A stretch of DNA of 64,000 bases from Flavobacterium sp. HJJ (GTDB lineage Bacteria; Bacteroidota; Bacteroidia; Flavobacteriales; Flavobacteriaceae). The first letter of the stretch is position 1; each line of letters begins with the position of its first letter. Under the pieces are notes generated by a model. It did not search any database. It was not told the DNA's origin and saw only the letters and a list, made by a program, of their open reading frames with translations. The position numbers and the translations under genes were made by a program. Of the stretch, positions 9,453 through 18,381 are shown piece after piece. The stretch covers positions 1 through 64,000 of the forward strand of contig NZ_JADKPR010000013.1 in assembly GCF_015351475.1 (NCBI RefSeq), in the 5' to 3' direction.

Positions 9453-10010
9453 TTAATAAGGTAAAACTCTTTTGTTTTTAACTTCTTCCAAAAGTTCAGC
9501 AACAGCTAAGTAAAAAGCACTGCTTCCGCAGATTACACCAATTCCTCCAGCGATTGGAGCTAAGGATTCATTACCGGTGATTTTTTCTATGGCTAAAACA
9601 AAAAACAAAATGGTCAAAGATAAGAACACAAATTGCTGTACTTTACTGCCACCCCAAGTTCCCCACCACATAAAAGCGGTGAAAATCCCCCAAAGCGTTA
9701 GATAACAGCCAAAAAAAGGAGCAGGAGTTGTGCCTGCCATTTCAAATCCTGTATTTGGAAAAAGCCAAATGCCAACTAGAGTGAGCCAAAAGAAACCGTA
9801 AGAGGTGAAAGCGGTACCGGCAAAGGTTTTACCGTTTTTGTATGATAGTATTCCTGCAATTATTTGGGCTAGACCGCCATAAAAAATTCCCATTGAAATA
9901 ATTACGGCACTTACTGGGAAAAATCCCAAATTGTGAATGTTTAATAAAATTGTGGTCATTCCGAAACCCAAAAGCCCTAAAGGCGCAGGATTAGCTAATT
10001 TGTTTTCCAT
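9453..10010 (-). CDS. Acetate/succinate transporter, GPR1/FUN34/YaaH (SatP) family
   Basis: 185 residues with six hydrophobic helices. The family signature NPAPLGLLGFG lies at 7-17. Members carry acetate or succinate across the inner membrane. It is monocistronic and converges on menC. On the minus strand a TATTTTTG box (10074-10081) upstream fits the Bacteroidota -7 consensus TAnnTTTG, but no good -33 TTG was seen. Confidence 0.88.
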   Translation of the reverse strand: MENKLANPAPLGLLGFGMTTILLNIHNLGFFPVSAVIISMGIFYGGLAQIIAGILSYKNGKTFAGTAFTSYGFFWLTLVGIWLFPNTGFEMAGTTPAPFFGCYLTLWGIFTAFMWWGTWGGSKVQQFVFLSLTILFFVLAIEKITGNESLAPIAGGIGVICGSSAFYLAVAELLEEVKNKRVLPY

Positions 10011-10131
10011 TTTTTAGTTTTTTTAATAGTTAGAAAAGTCTAATATAACGTTATAGTGCGTTACATGCTACTACAAAAATAACATTTTATGGTATTAAAT
10101 TTTCATTTGTGTAAGAAATACATATGTTTTT

Positions 10132-11876
10132 TTAGGCATCTAAATCCAGGCCAAAAGTAGTCCGTAATAATTCGATATTCGGGTTTATTTCCAAAAGACG
10201 GTTGTAGCGGTCCTGATCAGTAAAGCTTCTTTTTATCTCTATGCTTTCATTTACATTTACTTCGATAGTTATGTCGTGATTGTGTAAATGTCCCCGCAAA
10301 TGCCCTAAAAGACCAATCATTTCTTTTTCAAAATCTAATTTAGATCCTTCATTGGGTAGTTCAAAGGTGATTTTTGTGCCGTTTAATTTTGGGTCGTTAA
10401 TAAGTAATAACGATTCCATAATTTTATAGCCTTTGCTTCCAAGTCGTTCGGCATATTTTGTCCATTGCAGAAGCATTTCTGTTTCAGTAAATGACTCCGT
10501 AGGAAGTATGGTGTTGTCTTCCTTTACAAATCCTTTTAAGTTTTCTTCTAAAGCTTTTTTGGCTCGGATACTGGAAAGGGACAAAGCTGAAAATTTCGCT
10601 TCGTTATTTGAAGGAGCTGCAGCAGCAGGATTTGAAGTCTTAGGTTTTTCTTCTGTTGAAGTAACAGGTTTGGCAATTTCAGTATTTGAAACTGTTTTTG
10701 CACTTTCTTGAACAGCTGGAATCTGATTTTTGTTATTTGAAATTTCTGCTATCGAATAATCTGCAGTTTTTCTAAAATAAGCAGGCGGAATTATAAATTG
10801 CTCAACTTTTTTTTTTCTCCATCATAAGTGATAGAGGCAAGCTGCATCAAACAAAGTTCGACAAGTAATCGCTGATTTTGACTGGCTTTGTATTTTAAAT
10901 CGCAGTCATTTGCAATATCGATTCCTTTTAACAAAAAGTCCTGACTGCATTTTTGAGCCTGAATTCCGTACATTTTCTGTGCCTGCTCACCAACTTCCAG
11001 CAAAATAAGAGTAGAAGGAGTTTTGCTTACCAATAAATCTCTAAAATGAGTGGCTAATCCAGAAACAAAATGATGTGCGTCAAAGCCTTTGGCAAGAATA
11101 TCATTAAAAGCTATTAATAAATCTGGAATTTTATTTTCCAGAAGTAAATCGGTAATTGTAACGTAGGTTTCGTAATCTAAAACATTTAAATTCTCGGTTA
11201 CGGCCTGACGGGTTAAATTGTTTCCGCAAAAAGAAACTACTCGGTCAAAAATGGACAAAGCATCACGCATCGCACCATCTGCCTTTTGTGCAATAATATG
11301 CAGTGCATCATCTTCAAAAGCTACACCTTGACTCGAAGCTACATCGGCAAGATGTTCCTTGGCGTCTTTTACGGTAATTCTTTTGAAATCAAATATTTGG
11401 CAGCGGGATAATATCGTTGGGATAATCTTGTGTTTTTCAGTGGTAGCCAATATAAAAATGGCATGTTTTGGCGGTTCTTCCAATGTTTTCAGGAAAGCAT
11501 TAAAAGCCGCAGAAGATAACATGTGCACCTCGTCAATGATATATACTTTGTATTGTCCGGTTTGTGGCGGGATACGAACCTGATCGATCAAATTACGAAT
11601 ATCATCAACAGAATTGTTTGAAGCGGCATCGAGTTCGAACACATTAAATGCAAAATCTTCATTCGGATCATCATATCCTGGCTGATTTATTTTTCGAGCC
11701 AAAATACGGGCACAAGTTGTTTTTCCAACACCACGAGGTCCTGTGAATAAAAGGGCAGAAGCTAAGTGATTGCTTTCTATGGCATTGAGCAGCGTATTGG
11801 TAATCGCTTTTTGCCCCACTACATCTTTAAATGTCTGAGGACGGTATTTACGGGCCGATACTACAAATTGTTCCAT
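10132..11876 (-). CDS. dnaX: DNA polymerase III gamma/tau, two frames joined at an A10 run
   Basis: Clamp-loader ATPase. Frame 0 (11876-10791) has Walker A GPRGVGKTT (46-54), DEVH (115-118) and the SRC sensor (157-159), and ends at residue 361. At an A10 run (10807-10816 on the plus strand) a -1 shift enters a frame open without stops to 10132, giving about 581 residues with a Pro/Ser/Glu linker and a C-terminal tau-like domain. The short product would resemble gamma and the long one tau. The Cys zinc module of E. coli DnaX (after about residue 63) is absent, as I recall for flavobacteria. A homopolymer sequencing error remains possible. Confidence 0.85.
10807..10816 (-). other. A10 slippery run in dnaX
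   Basis: Ten A on the coding strand (codons GAA AAA AAA AAG). Frame 0 stops seven codons later (KLSNL then TAA at 10791), while the -1 frame continues through the rest of dnaX. No strong downstream hairpin is apparent, which fits transcriptional slippage of the Thermus type better than the E. coli ribosomal mechanism. This is inference. Confidence 0.7.
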
Positions 11877-11895
11877 GCTTTTCTTTATTCGAAAG

Positions 11896-11926
11896 CAAAT
11901 ATAGGATTTGAAAATTCAAAAAGCAA
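11896..11926 (-). promoter_or_regulatory. Possible dnaX promoter
   Basis: On the minus strand TTG (11926-11924) and TATATTTG (11903-11896) are 20 nt apart, matching the Bacteroidota primary sigma consensus (TTG - about 19-21 nt - TAnnTTTG). The -7 box lies 20 bp before the dnaX start. Confidence 0.45.
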
Positions 11927-12053
11927 GTTCCAAAATTTTAATTTTCTACAGTTTTAATTTCTGCTTAAATGAGATGATTTATTCTTTATTTATGATCAGA
12001 TTTGTGTATTTTCACAATACTTTATCATTATGATTTTATAAATCGTCTTATAT

Positions 12054-13187
12054 ATGGATGTATCCAAAGGAATAACAATTGTTGGAGGAGGATTGGCAGG
12101 GCTTACAGCTGCGATTCATTTGTCTAAAATTGGGCTGAAAGTTATTTTGATTGAAAAAAATGAATATCCAAAGCATAAAGTCTGCGGAGAGTATATCTCC
12201 AATGAAATCGTACCTTATTTAGATTGGCTTTCTCTGGATATATCCGAATTAAATCCTACACAGATTTCAAAATTAGAATTTTCAACTGCTGATGGTAAAA
12301 TGATTCATTGTGATCTGCCTCTTGGCGGATTTGGTGTCAGCCGTTATGCTTTGGATGCTTTTCTGTATCAAAAAGCAGTTCAGAACGGCTGTGAAATTAT
12401 TCAGGATAATGTAGATGCTATTGTTTTTGAGAATGATGTTTTTACTGTTTATACTTCGAATAACAGAAAATTTGTTTCAGGAATCGTAATTGGTGCTTAT
12501 GGAAAACGATCCAATATTGATCAAAAATTGAAGCGTGAATTTGTTGGCAAAAAATCCGATTGGCTGGCCGTAAAAGCTCATTATTCGGTTGGGTTTCCAG
12601 ATGATTTAGTCGGTCTGCACAATTTTGAAGGAGGGTATTGCGGAGTTTCAAAAGTAGAAAATAATGTTGTGAATATTTGTTATTTAGCCAGTTATGCTTC
12701 TTTTAAAAAATATAAAAATATAGAAGATTTTCAAAGTCAAATAGTTGTGAAAAATCCGCATTTAAAAGAGATTTTTGAAACAAGTAAAATGCTTTTCGAA
12801 ACTCCGCTAACAATCAGTCAAGTATCATTTGATAAAAAAAAACTGATAGAGAGTCATATACTGATGATTGGAGATACTGCGGGCTTGATTCATCCTTTGT
12901 GCGGAAATGGTATGGCGATGGCGATTCATAGTGCTAAAATTCTTTCTGAATTGATAGAAAAAAGGTGTAATAATGAAATAAAATCCAGAGAAAAATTAGA
13001 AAATAGTTATTTGTGCGAATGGAATTCTAATTTTAAAAATAGATTAAGGATGGGGCGTTTTTTAGCATTTATTCTTCAAAAACATAAGGCGAGTGTTTTT
13101 TTGATGAAAATAATGATTAAATTCCCAAAGTTATTGCCAATTATAATAAAACGGACACATGGTCAGTTAGTAACTATGAATGATTAG
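12054..13187 (+). CDS. FAD-dependent oxidoreductase (geranylgeranyl reductase/hydroxylase-like)
   Basis: 377 residues. The Rossmann FAD site GGGLAGL lies at 11-17, followed by the acidic end of beta-2 (IEKNEYP), CGEYIS (44-49) typical of the geranylgeranyl-reductase group, and the second FAD motif IGDTAGLIHPLCGNGM near 278-293. First gene of the polyketide/lipid cluster; its end overlaps the methyltransferase start by 8 bp. By analogy with the flavoprotein SrsC of the Streptomyces srs locus it could hydroxylate the phenolic ring; reduction of an acyl chain is an alternative. Confidence 0.75.
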   Translation: MDVSKGITIVGGGLAGLTAAIHLSKIGLKVILIEKNEYPKHKVCGEYISNEIVPYLDWLSLDISELNPTQISKLEFSTADGKMIHCDLPLGGFGVSRYALDAFLYQKAVQNGCEIIQDNVDAIVFENDVFTVYTSNNRKFVSGIVIGAYGKRSNIDQKLKREFVGKKSDWLAVKAHYSVGFPDDLVGLHNFEGGYCGVSKVENNVVNICYLASYASFKKYKNIEDFQSQIVVKNPHLKEIFETSKMLFETPLTISQVSFDKKKLIESHILMIGDTAGLIHPLCGNGMAMAIHSAKILSELIEKRCNNEIKSREKLENSYLCEWNSNFKNRLRMGRFLAFILQKHKASVFLMKIMIKFPKLLPIIIKRTHGQLVTMND

Positions 13188-13944
13188 TAAGATATGGTTT
13201 TCAAATTGTAATTCTGAATTAATAAAATGTCTCATGTTTGTAAAAACCAGATATAGAACAGATGATCCTGAAATAATGGATGATTTTAATTTGAAAGGTG
13301 ATGTCTTGAAAGTGGCATTGGATAAAATTGCCCAGATAAATCAGCTTTTGGGAGGAAATTCACTGACTTTGAAAGGGGTTGTAAGATTGCTTGAAAAGAC
13401 ATCTGACTCAGATTTGATTACTATTATGGATGTTGGCTGCGGTAATGGTGACATGCTTCGGAAATTGGCAGATTTTGGTTTTGAAAACAATCTGAATTTA
13501 AAACTAATTGGTATTGATGCGAATGAGTTTACTGTAAATTATGCAGCTGATCTGTCTCGAAATTATTCAAATATCTCGTATAAAAAATTAGATGTTTTAG
13601 ATGAATTTTTCAAAGAAATAAAGTGTGATATATTGCTGTGTACCTTAACATTACATCATTTTAAAAATAGTGAAATTGTTAAATTACTGATTTCTTTTTA
13701 TGCAAATTCCAAGTTAGGTTTTGTTATTAATGATCTGCATAGAAGTTCTATGGCGTATCGATTGTTTCAGCTGATTTGTTTTGTGTTTAATCTGAGTGAA
13801 ATGCCTCGAAAAGATGGTTTGACTTCTATTTTACGAGGATTTAAAAAGGATGAGCTGATTGCGTTTTCAGAAAATTTGAAATTTAAAAAATACAGTATTC
13901 AGTGGAAATGGGCGTTTAGATATCAGTGGATAGTTGAAAAATAG
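13180..13944 (+). CDS. SAM-dependent methyltransferase
   Basis: Class I Rossmann methyltransferase, 254 residues from the first ATG. Motif I is IMDVGCGNGD (82-91), followed by IGIDANEF and by CDILLCTLTLHHF (post-II region). The ATG at 13180 overlaps the flavoprotein gene; a start at M19 (13234) would match the usual beginning of such proteins better. Position next to the type III PKS suggests O- or C-methylation of the polyketide, as for BpsB or SrsB. Confidence 0.75.
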   Translation: MISKIWFSNCNSELIKCLMFVKTRYRTDDPEIMDDFNLKGDVLKVALDKIAQINQLLGGNSLTLKGVVRLLEKTSDSDLITIMDVGCGNGDMLRKLADFGFENNLNLKLIGIDANEFTVNYAADLSRNYSNISYKKLDVLDEFFKEIKCDILLCTLTLHHFKNSEIVKLLISFYANSKLGFVINDLHRSSMAYRLFQLICFVFNLSEMPRKDGLTSILRGFKKDELIAFSENLKFKKYSIQWKWAFRYQWIVEK

Positions 13945-13979
13945 AATGTTTTAATTCGGTTATAATATTAAAAGAAATA

Positions 13980-15032
13980 ATGAGTGTCAAAATAAAATGT
14001 GTTACCAAACAGTTACCGAAGTTTTCGAGGACTACTGAAGAAATTCTTCCATTTTTAGATGTTTGGTTAGATGGGCAGGAGGAGCGTTTTATTCGAAAAG
14101 TGAAGAAGATTTTTGAGGGAGCCGAAGTAGATAAACGATATTCTATAATGGATCCGACTGCGGTTTTTGAAAAAACTTCTTTTGAAGAAAAAAATGATGT
14201 TTATATCAGGGAAGTAATTGATTTAGGGGAAAAAGTTTTGGATAAAGCTTTGAAAAAAGCAAAATGGCAGCCCGAAGAACTGGATTTTATTATAACTGTG
14301 AGCTGTACAGGAATCATGATTCCGTCATTAGATGCTTATTTGATTAATAGTTTGAAATTACGGCAGGATATTGTGCGTCTGCCGGTTACCGAAATGGGTT
14401 GTGCCGCAGGTATTTCTGGAATTATTTATGCAAAGAATTTTCTCAAAGCGAATCCTGGTAAGAAAGCAGCGGTTATTGCAGTTGAAAGCCCAACAGCAAC
14501 ATTTCAATTGAATGATTTTTCAATGGCAAATATTGTAAGTGCTGCTATTTTTGGAGATGGTGCGGCCTGTGTACTGCTTTCTTCGGCTGAAGAGGATGAA
14601 GGAGTTGAAATTTTGGACGAGGAGATGTATCATTTTTATGATAAAATAGATATGATGGGATTTAAGCTTACTAATTCTGGGCTTCAGATGATTTTAGATA
14701 TTGAAGTTCCAGAAACAATTGCTTCTCATTTTGATGCTATTGTGCATCCGTTTTTGCATAAAAATAATTTAAAAATCGAAGCAATTGATCATTTAATTTT
14801 TCATCCGGGAGGAAAAAAAATTATACAGATTGTTGAACAGCTGTTTTCTGGTCATGGAAAAAACATTGATGATACCAAAGAAGTTTTAAAGCTGTATGGA
14901 AACATGTCAAGTGCGACTGTATTGTATGTTTTAGAGCGCTTCATGGATAAAAAACCTGAAAAAGGCTCTAAAGGGTTGATGTTGAGTTTTGGACCCGGAT
15001 TTTCGGCTCAAAGAGTGTTGCTGCAGTTTTAG
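13980..15032 (+). CDS. Type III polyketide synthase
   Basis: Chalcone/stilbene synthase superfamily, 350 residues. The catalytic triad is present: C141 in TEMGCAAG, H275 in IFHPGGKK and N308 in LYGNMSSAT, with the C-terminal GFGPG-type loop as SFGPGFSAQ. Such enzymes extend an acyl starter with malonyl-CoA to alkylpyrones or alkylresorcinols. The neighbouring ACP, KAS and dehydratase suggest that a fatty starter is made locally and passed on as acyl-ACP. The product is inferred. Confidence 0.9.
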   Translation: MSVKIKCVTKQLPKFSRTTEEILPFLDVWLDGQEERFIRKVKKIFEGAEVDKRYSIMDPTAVFEKTSFEEKNDVYIREVIDLGEKVLDKALKKAKWQPEELDFIITVSCTGIMIPSLDAYLINSLKLRQDIVRLPVTEMGCAAGISGIIYAKNFLKANPGKKAAVIAVESPTATFQLNDFSMANIVSAAIFGDGAACVLLSSAEEDEGVEILDEEMYHFYDKIDMMGFKLTNSGLQMILDIEVPETIASHFDAIVHPFLHKNNLKIEAIDHLIFHPGGKKIIQIVEQLFSGHGKNIDDTKEVLKLYGNMSSATVLYVLERFMDKKPEKGSKGLMLSFGPGFSAQRVLLQF

Positions 15033-15067
15033 AATCATAAAAGAGTTTTGATTTTTGATTTTTTAGG

Positions 15068-15514
15068 ATGAAATTAATGGAAAAAAAAGATATAATCTCC
15101 AAGTTACCGTATTCCAAACCTTTTCTTTTTGTAGATGAAATCATAAGAATTGATGAAAATGGAGTAGAGGGTGAATTTACTTTTGATGAAAATCTTGATT
15201 TTTACAAAGGTCATTTTAAAGGTAAGCCGATCACACCAGGAGTGATTTTAACTGAGGTTATGGCGCAGATAGGGGTTGTTTGCCTGGGGATATTTTTGTT
15301 AAATAAAAACACGAGTAAAATATCGTCAATTGGTTTAACATCAGTTAATATTGATTTTATAAAGCCAGTTTTTCCTAATGAAAAAGTAACTGTCATTTCA
15401 GAAAAAATCTATTTCAGATTTGGAAAATTAAAATGTAAAGTCAGTATGAAGAATGTAAAAGGCGACATAGTCTGCAGTGGTGAAATAGCCGGTATGATAA
15501 TTCAGCAGGAATAA
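15068..15514 (+). CDS. 3-hydroxyacyl-ACP dehydratase, FabZ-like
   Basis: Hot-dog fold, 148 residues. The active-site stretch GHFKGKPITPGVILTE has the catalytic His at 49 and Glu at 63, exactly as in FabZ. It lies 35 bp after the type III PKS. It would dehydrate the 3-hydroxyacyl intermediate of the cluster's ACP-bound chain. A separate start at M4 is possible. Confidence 0.85.
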   Translation: MKLMEKKDIISKLPYSKPFLFVDEIIRIDENGVEGEFTFDENLDFYKGHFKGKPITPGVILTEVMAQIGVVCLGIFLLNKNTSKISSIGLTSVNIDFIKPVFPNEKVTVISEKIYFRFGKLKCKVSMKNVKGDIVCSGEIAGMIIQQE

Positions 15515-15562
15515 AATAAAAAAATGACTAATCAGTCATTGGGTAATTCTTATTTAAAATTT

Positions 15563-15672
15563 TATGACTGTCCGCAAATAATACTATTTTCATTACTGTT
15601 TTTTTTTAAAAGTCTGTGTAAATCTTTTTAATCTGTGGCTAATTTGATTTGTTTGGTATTAGTTAAGGATAG
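15563..15672 (+). repeat. Dispersed intergenic repeat, copy 1
   Basis: About 110 bp beginning TATGACTGTCCGCAAATAAT and ending TAGTTAAGGATAG. A second copy lies inverted at 45276-45420 and matches well at both ends and in the TTTTTAATCTGT core, with a longer middle. It fills the gap between the FabZ-like and KAS genes. Confidence 0.7.
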
Positions 15673-15713
15673 TATAAAATTTTACAGATATTGTAATTGA
15701 TATGTTGATTTAA

Positions 15714-16988
15714 ATGAAAAAACGCGTTGTCATAACAGGTATGGGGGTGGCTGCTCCAAATGGAGTTGGTCTTGATGCGTTTCAGTATGCAGTAAAAAAT
15801 GGAATTTCGGGAATAAAACATTTTGAAGAATTAGAGAGATTGAAATTTTCTTGTCAGATTGCTGGAATGCCGGACGTTTCTACAGAATTAGCATTACAGT
15901 ATTTTACAGAACTGGAGCTTAAGAATTTTAATTCTTCTGGTATTTTATATGGGGTTATCGCTGGAATTGATGCTTGGAAAGATGCTGGTTTATCAATAGA
16001 AAGGCTTGACGAACCCGATTGGGACAGCGGAACAATTTTTGGATCAGGAACCTCCGGAATTGATAAATTCAGAGAAAGTATTTATAAAATTGATGATTTT
16101 AAAGTTAGAAATCTAGGAAGTACTTCTGTAATTCAAACTATGAATAGTGGCGTCAGTGCTTATTTAGCTGGAAAATTAGGTTTAGGAAACATTGTTACTA
16201 CTAATTCTTCTGCTTGTACAACAGGAACCGAAAGTATTATTTTGGGATATGAACGTATACAGTCAGGACAGGCAAAACGGATTTTGGCAGGAAGTACAAG
16301 TGATTCTGGACCCTACATTTGGGGAGGATTTGACGCCATGCGGGTATGTACGTATAAACATAATAATTCTCCGGAAACAGGTTCAAGACCCATGTCTGCA
16401 AGTGCTTCGGGATTTGTTCCGGCAAGCGGTGCGGGGGCATTGATTTTGGAAGATATGGAAACTGCTTTAAAACGCGGCGCGAGAATATATGCTGAAGTGT
16501 TAGGCGGAGCACTCAATTCTGGAGGGCAAAGAGGTTTAGGGACATTAACTGCGCCAAATCCTGCTGCTGTTCAAAGATGTATTCAAAGTGCGATGTTAAG
16601 TGCAGGAATTACTGGGCAAGAGGTTGATGCTGTGAACGGTCACCTTACTGCAACAGCCAAAGACAGTCTGGAGATTTTAAATTGGAGTACGGCATTAAAC
16701 AGAAAAGGAATTGATTTTCCTTATATAAATTCATTGAAATCAACTGTAGGACATTGTTTGTCAGCAGCCGGAAGTATTGAAAGTGTTGCCGCTGTTTTGC
16801 AATTGTATCAAGGATTTGTTTTTCCAAATCGGAATTGTGAAGACTTGCATCCTGAAATTGAAACAGTTATTGATGCTTCGAAAGTTCCTTTAAAACTGGT
16901 TGAAATCGATTTGAATGTTATTTTAAAGGCTAGTTTTGGTTTCGGAGATGTTAATGGATGCGTTGTTTTTAAAAAATATATATCTTAG
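15714..16988 (+). CDS. Beta-ketoacyl-ACP synthase, FabF-like
   Basis: Thiolase-fold condensing enzyme, 424 residues. Nucleophile C168 lies in TNSSACTTG, and the two His are H310 (VNGHLTATAKD) and H347 (STVGHCLSAAG). The first His motif deviates from the usual NAHGTST, which suggests a specialised rather than housekeeping enzyme. It is separated from the FabZ-like gene by a 199-bp gap with a dispersed repeat. Likely extends the acyl chain on the downstream ACP. Confidence 0.88.
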   Translation: MKKRVVITGMGVAAPNGVGLDAFQYAVKNGISGIKHFEELERLKFSCQIAGMPDVSTELALQYFTELELKNFNSSGILYGVIAGIDAWKDAGLSIERLDEPDWDSGTIFGSGTSGIDKFRESIYKIDDFKVRNLGSTSVIQTMNSGVSAYLAGKLGLGNIVTTNSSACTTGTESIILGYERIQSGQAKRILAGSTSDSGPYIWGGFDAMRVCTYKHNNSPETGSRPMSASASGFVPASGAGALILEDMETALKRGARIYAEVLGGALNSGGQRGLGTLTAPNPAAVQRCIQSAMLSAGITGQEVDAVNGHLTATAKDSLEILNWSTALNRKGIDFPYINSLKSTVGHCLSAAGSIESVAAVLQLYQGFVFPNRNCEDLHPEIETVIDASKVPLKLVEIDLNVILKASFGFGDVNGCVVFKKYIS

Positions 16989-17031
16989 TAGTCTTGATAT
17001 TAAAAATTTAATGTTATAAAAAAGTAAATTT

Positions 17032-17286
17032 ATGGATAGAGAAGAAACATTAGAAAAGTTGAAAAATATAATAAAGCCTTATGTTCAAGATCAAGAAGCT
17101 TTTGAATCTCTTTCTGAAGAAACAGATTTTATAAATGATTTAAAAATAAATTCGGCTAATCTGGTTGATGTCATTTTGGATATTGAAGAAAAATTTGATA
17201 TCATAATTGATAACGAATCGATGAAACAAATGGTGAATGTAAAAGAAGCTATCGGTATTATTGAAATGGAGCTGTTAAAAGAATGA
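17032..17286 (+). CDS. Acyl carrier protein
   Basis: 84 residues, acidic four-helix ACP. The phosphopantetheine site is probably S41 in INSANLVDVILDIEEKFDI; the usual DSL is replaced by NSA, but the following helix (VDVILDIEEKFDI) is typical. It overlaps the phosphopantetheinyl transferase start by 4 bp (ATGA), so the two are likely co-translated, consistent with a dedicated carrier/activator pair. Confidence 0.85.
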   Translation: MDREETLEKLKNIIKPYVQDQEAFESLSEETDFINDLKINSANLVDVILDIEEKFDIIIDNESMKQMVNVKEAIGIIEMELLKE

Positions 17287-17768
17287 TTGGGAATGACATA
17301 ATAGATCTGGACTTAGCCCGGAAGGAAAGTAATTGGAAAAGAAAAGGTTTTTTGGAAAAAGTATTTTCTTTGGAAGAGCAGATTATGATTCATAATGATT
17401 CCAATCCAGAATTAATGGTTTGGAATTTATGGAGCAGAAAAGAAGCTGCATATAAAATTTATAACCGCTGTACGGGGATTAGAGGCTATTTTCCGTCGTT
17501 ATTGCAGTGTTTTTATGAAAATCAGAATTCAGGAAAGGTTGTTATTGAGGATTTTGTTTTTTATACCCAAACAGAAATTACAGAAAACAGCATTTATTCT
17601 ATTGCAGTTTCTGATACTGCCGATTTTGACAGAATAAAATCTTTGGAAACATTGGAAAATGTAAAAAAGGCTAATGGAATTCCTTATTTTATGGATATAA
17701 CTGCAGAAACAAAACGGCCGGTTTCTATAACGCATCATGGCCGTTTCAAAAAGATAATTTCGCTGTAG
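17283..17768 (+). CDS. 4'-phosphopantetheinyl transferase
   Basis: 161 residues. The metal-binding start GNDIIDL (D5, D8) and the second motif LWSRKEAAYK (49-58, with E54 and K58) are those of the Sfp/AcpS superfamily. It would convert the adjacent apo-ACP to its holo form. Last gene of the cluster; it converges on the exonuclease gene with 13 bp between. Confidence 0.85.
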   Translation: MIGNDIIDLDLARKESNWKRKGFLEKVFSLEEQIMIHNDSNPELMVWNLWSRKEAAYKIYNRCTGIRGYFPSLLQCFYENQNSGKVVIEDFVFYTQTEITENSIYSIAVSDTADFDRIKSLETLENVKKANGIPYFMDITAETKRPVSITHHGRFKKIISL

Positions 17769-17781
17769 GGTTTATTGGATA

Positions 17782-18378
17782 TTATTTAATACCTAATCTT
17801 TTCTTCAATTTCAAAAACAATAAAGCAATAGTATAGGCATCTTCCGAAGGTGAATTGCGATAGTTTTTTGGCAGTTTAAAAATTTCTGACAATTCATCTA
17901 ATGAAAACTGTTTGTCATTGATGTCAATTAATTTTCGATACATGACATCGATATCTAAGGCTTCGTTCTTTAATCGGCCACAGCCTGAACGAATCAATGC
18001 ACTGTTAATCATGTCAACATCAAAATCAACATGATGGCCTATTAAAACAGCATTTCCGATGTAGTCAATAAAAGCATGAATCGCTTCAGGTTCGCTTAAT
18101 TTTTTCATTTTACTTTCAAGAATAAATTCATTTGAAAGTCCGTTATCATGAAAAAATTTGTATTGAAGTAAAATAGATTCAAAGCTGTCGCCAATGTGGA
18201 TTCTGTTATTAATTATAGCAAATGATCCAATAGACAGAATCACATCTTTTTCGGGGTTTAAACCTGAAGTTTCAGTAGTAAATACGACATACCGCTTTGA
18301 TTTTTGGTTAAACTTTTCGAGATAAGTTTTCCAAAATTCAGGGTATTCTTTATTTATATTTTTTAGCCAGTCAAGCAT
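17782..18378 (-). CDS. DnaQ-like 3'-5' exonuclease domain protein, catalytic residues altered
   Basis: 198 residues with the DEDD exonuclease fold. Exo I, normally FDTETTGL, reads FTTETSGL (33-40), so the first catalytic Asp is Thr at 34. Exo II (GHHVDFDVDMIN, 114-125) keeps its Asp. In Exo III the His five residues before D180 is Asn at 175. With both changes ordinary exonuclease activity is doubtful. It follows the CBS/DUF294 gene by 3 bp, a pairing common in flavobacteria. Confidence 0.75.
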   Translation of the reverse strand: MLDWLKNINKEYPEFWKTYLEKFNQKSKRYVVFTTETSGLNPEKDVILSIGSFAIINNRIHIGDSFESILLQYKFFHDNGLSNEFILESKMKKLSEPEAIHAFIDYIGNAVLIGHHVDFDVDMINSALIRSGCGRLKNEALDIDVMYRKLIDINDKQFSLDELSEIFKLPKNYRNSPSEDAYTIALLFLKLKKRLGIK

Positions 18379-18381
18379 CTT

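Noticed and set aside
10132..10584. A separate 150-residue gene next to dnaX
   Set aside because: It begins at a TTG and its frame is open without stops back to the A10 run, so it is the C-terminal part of dnaX.
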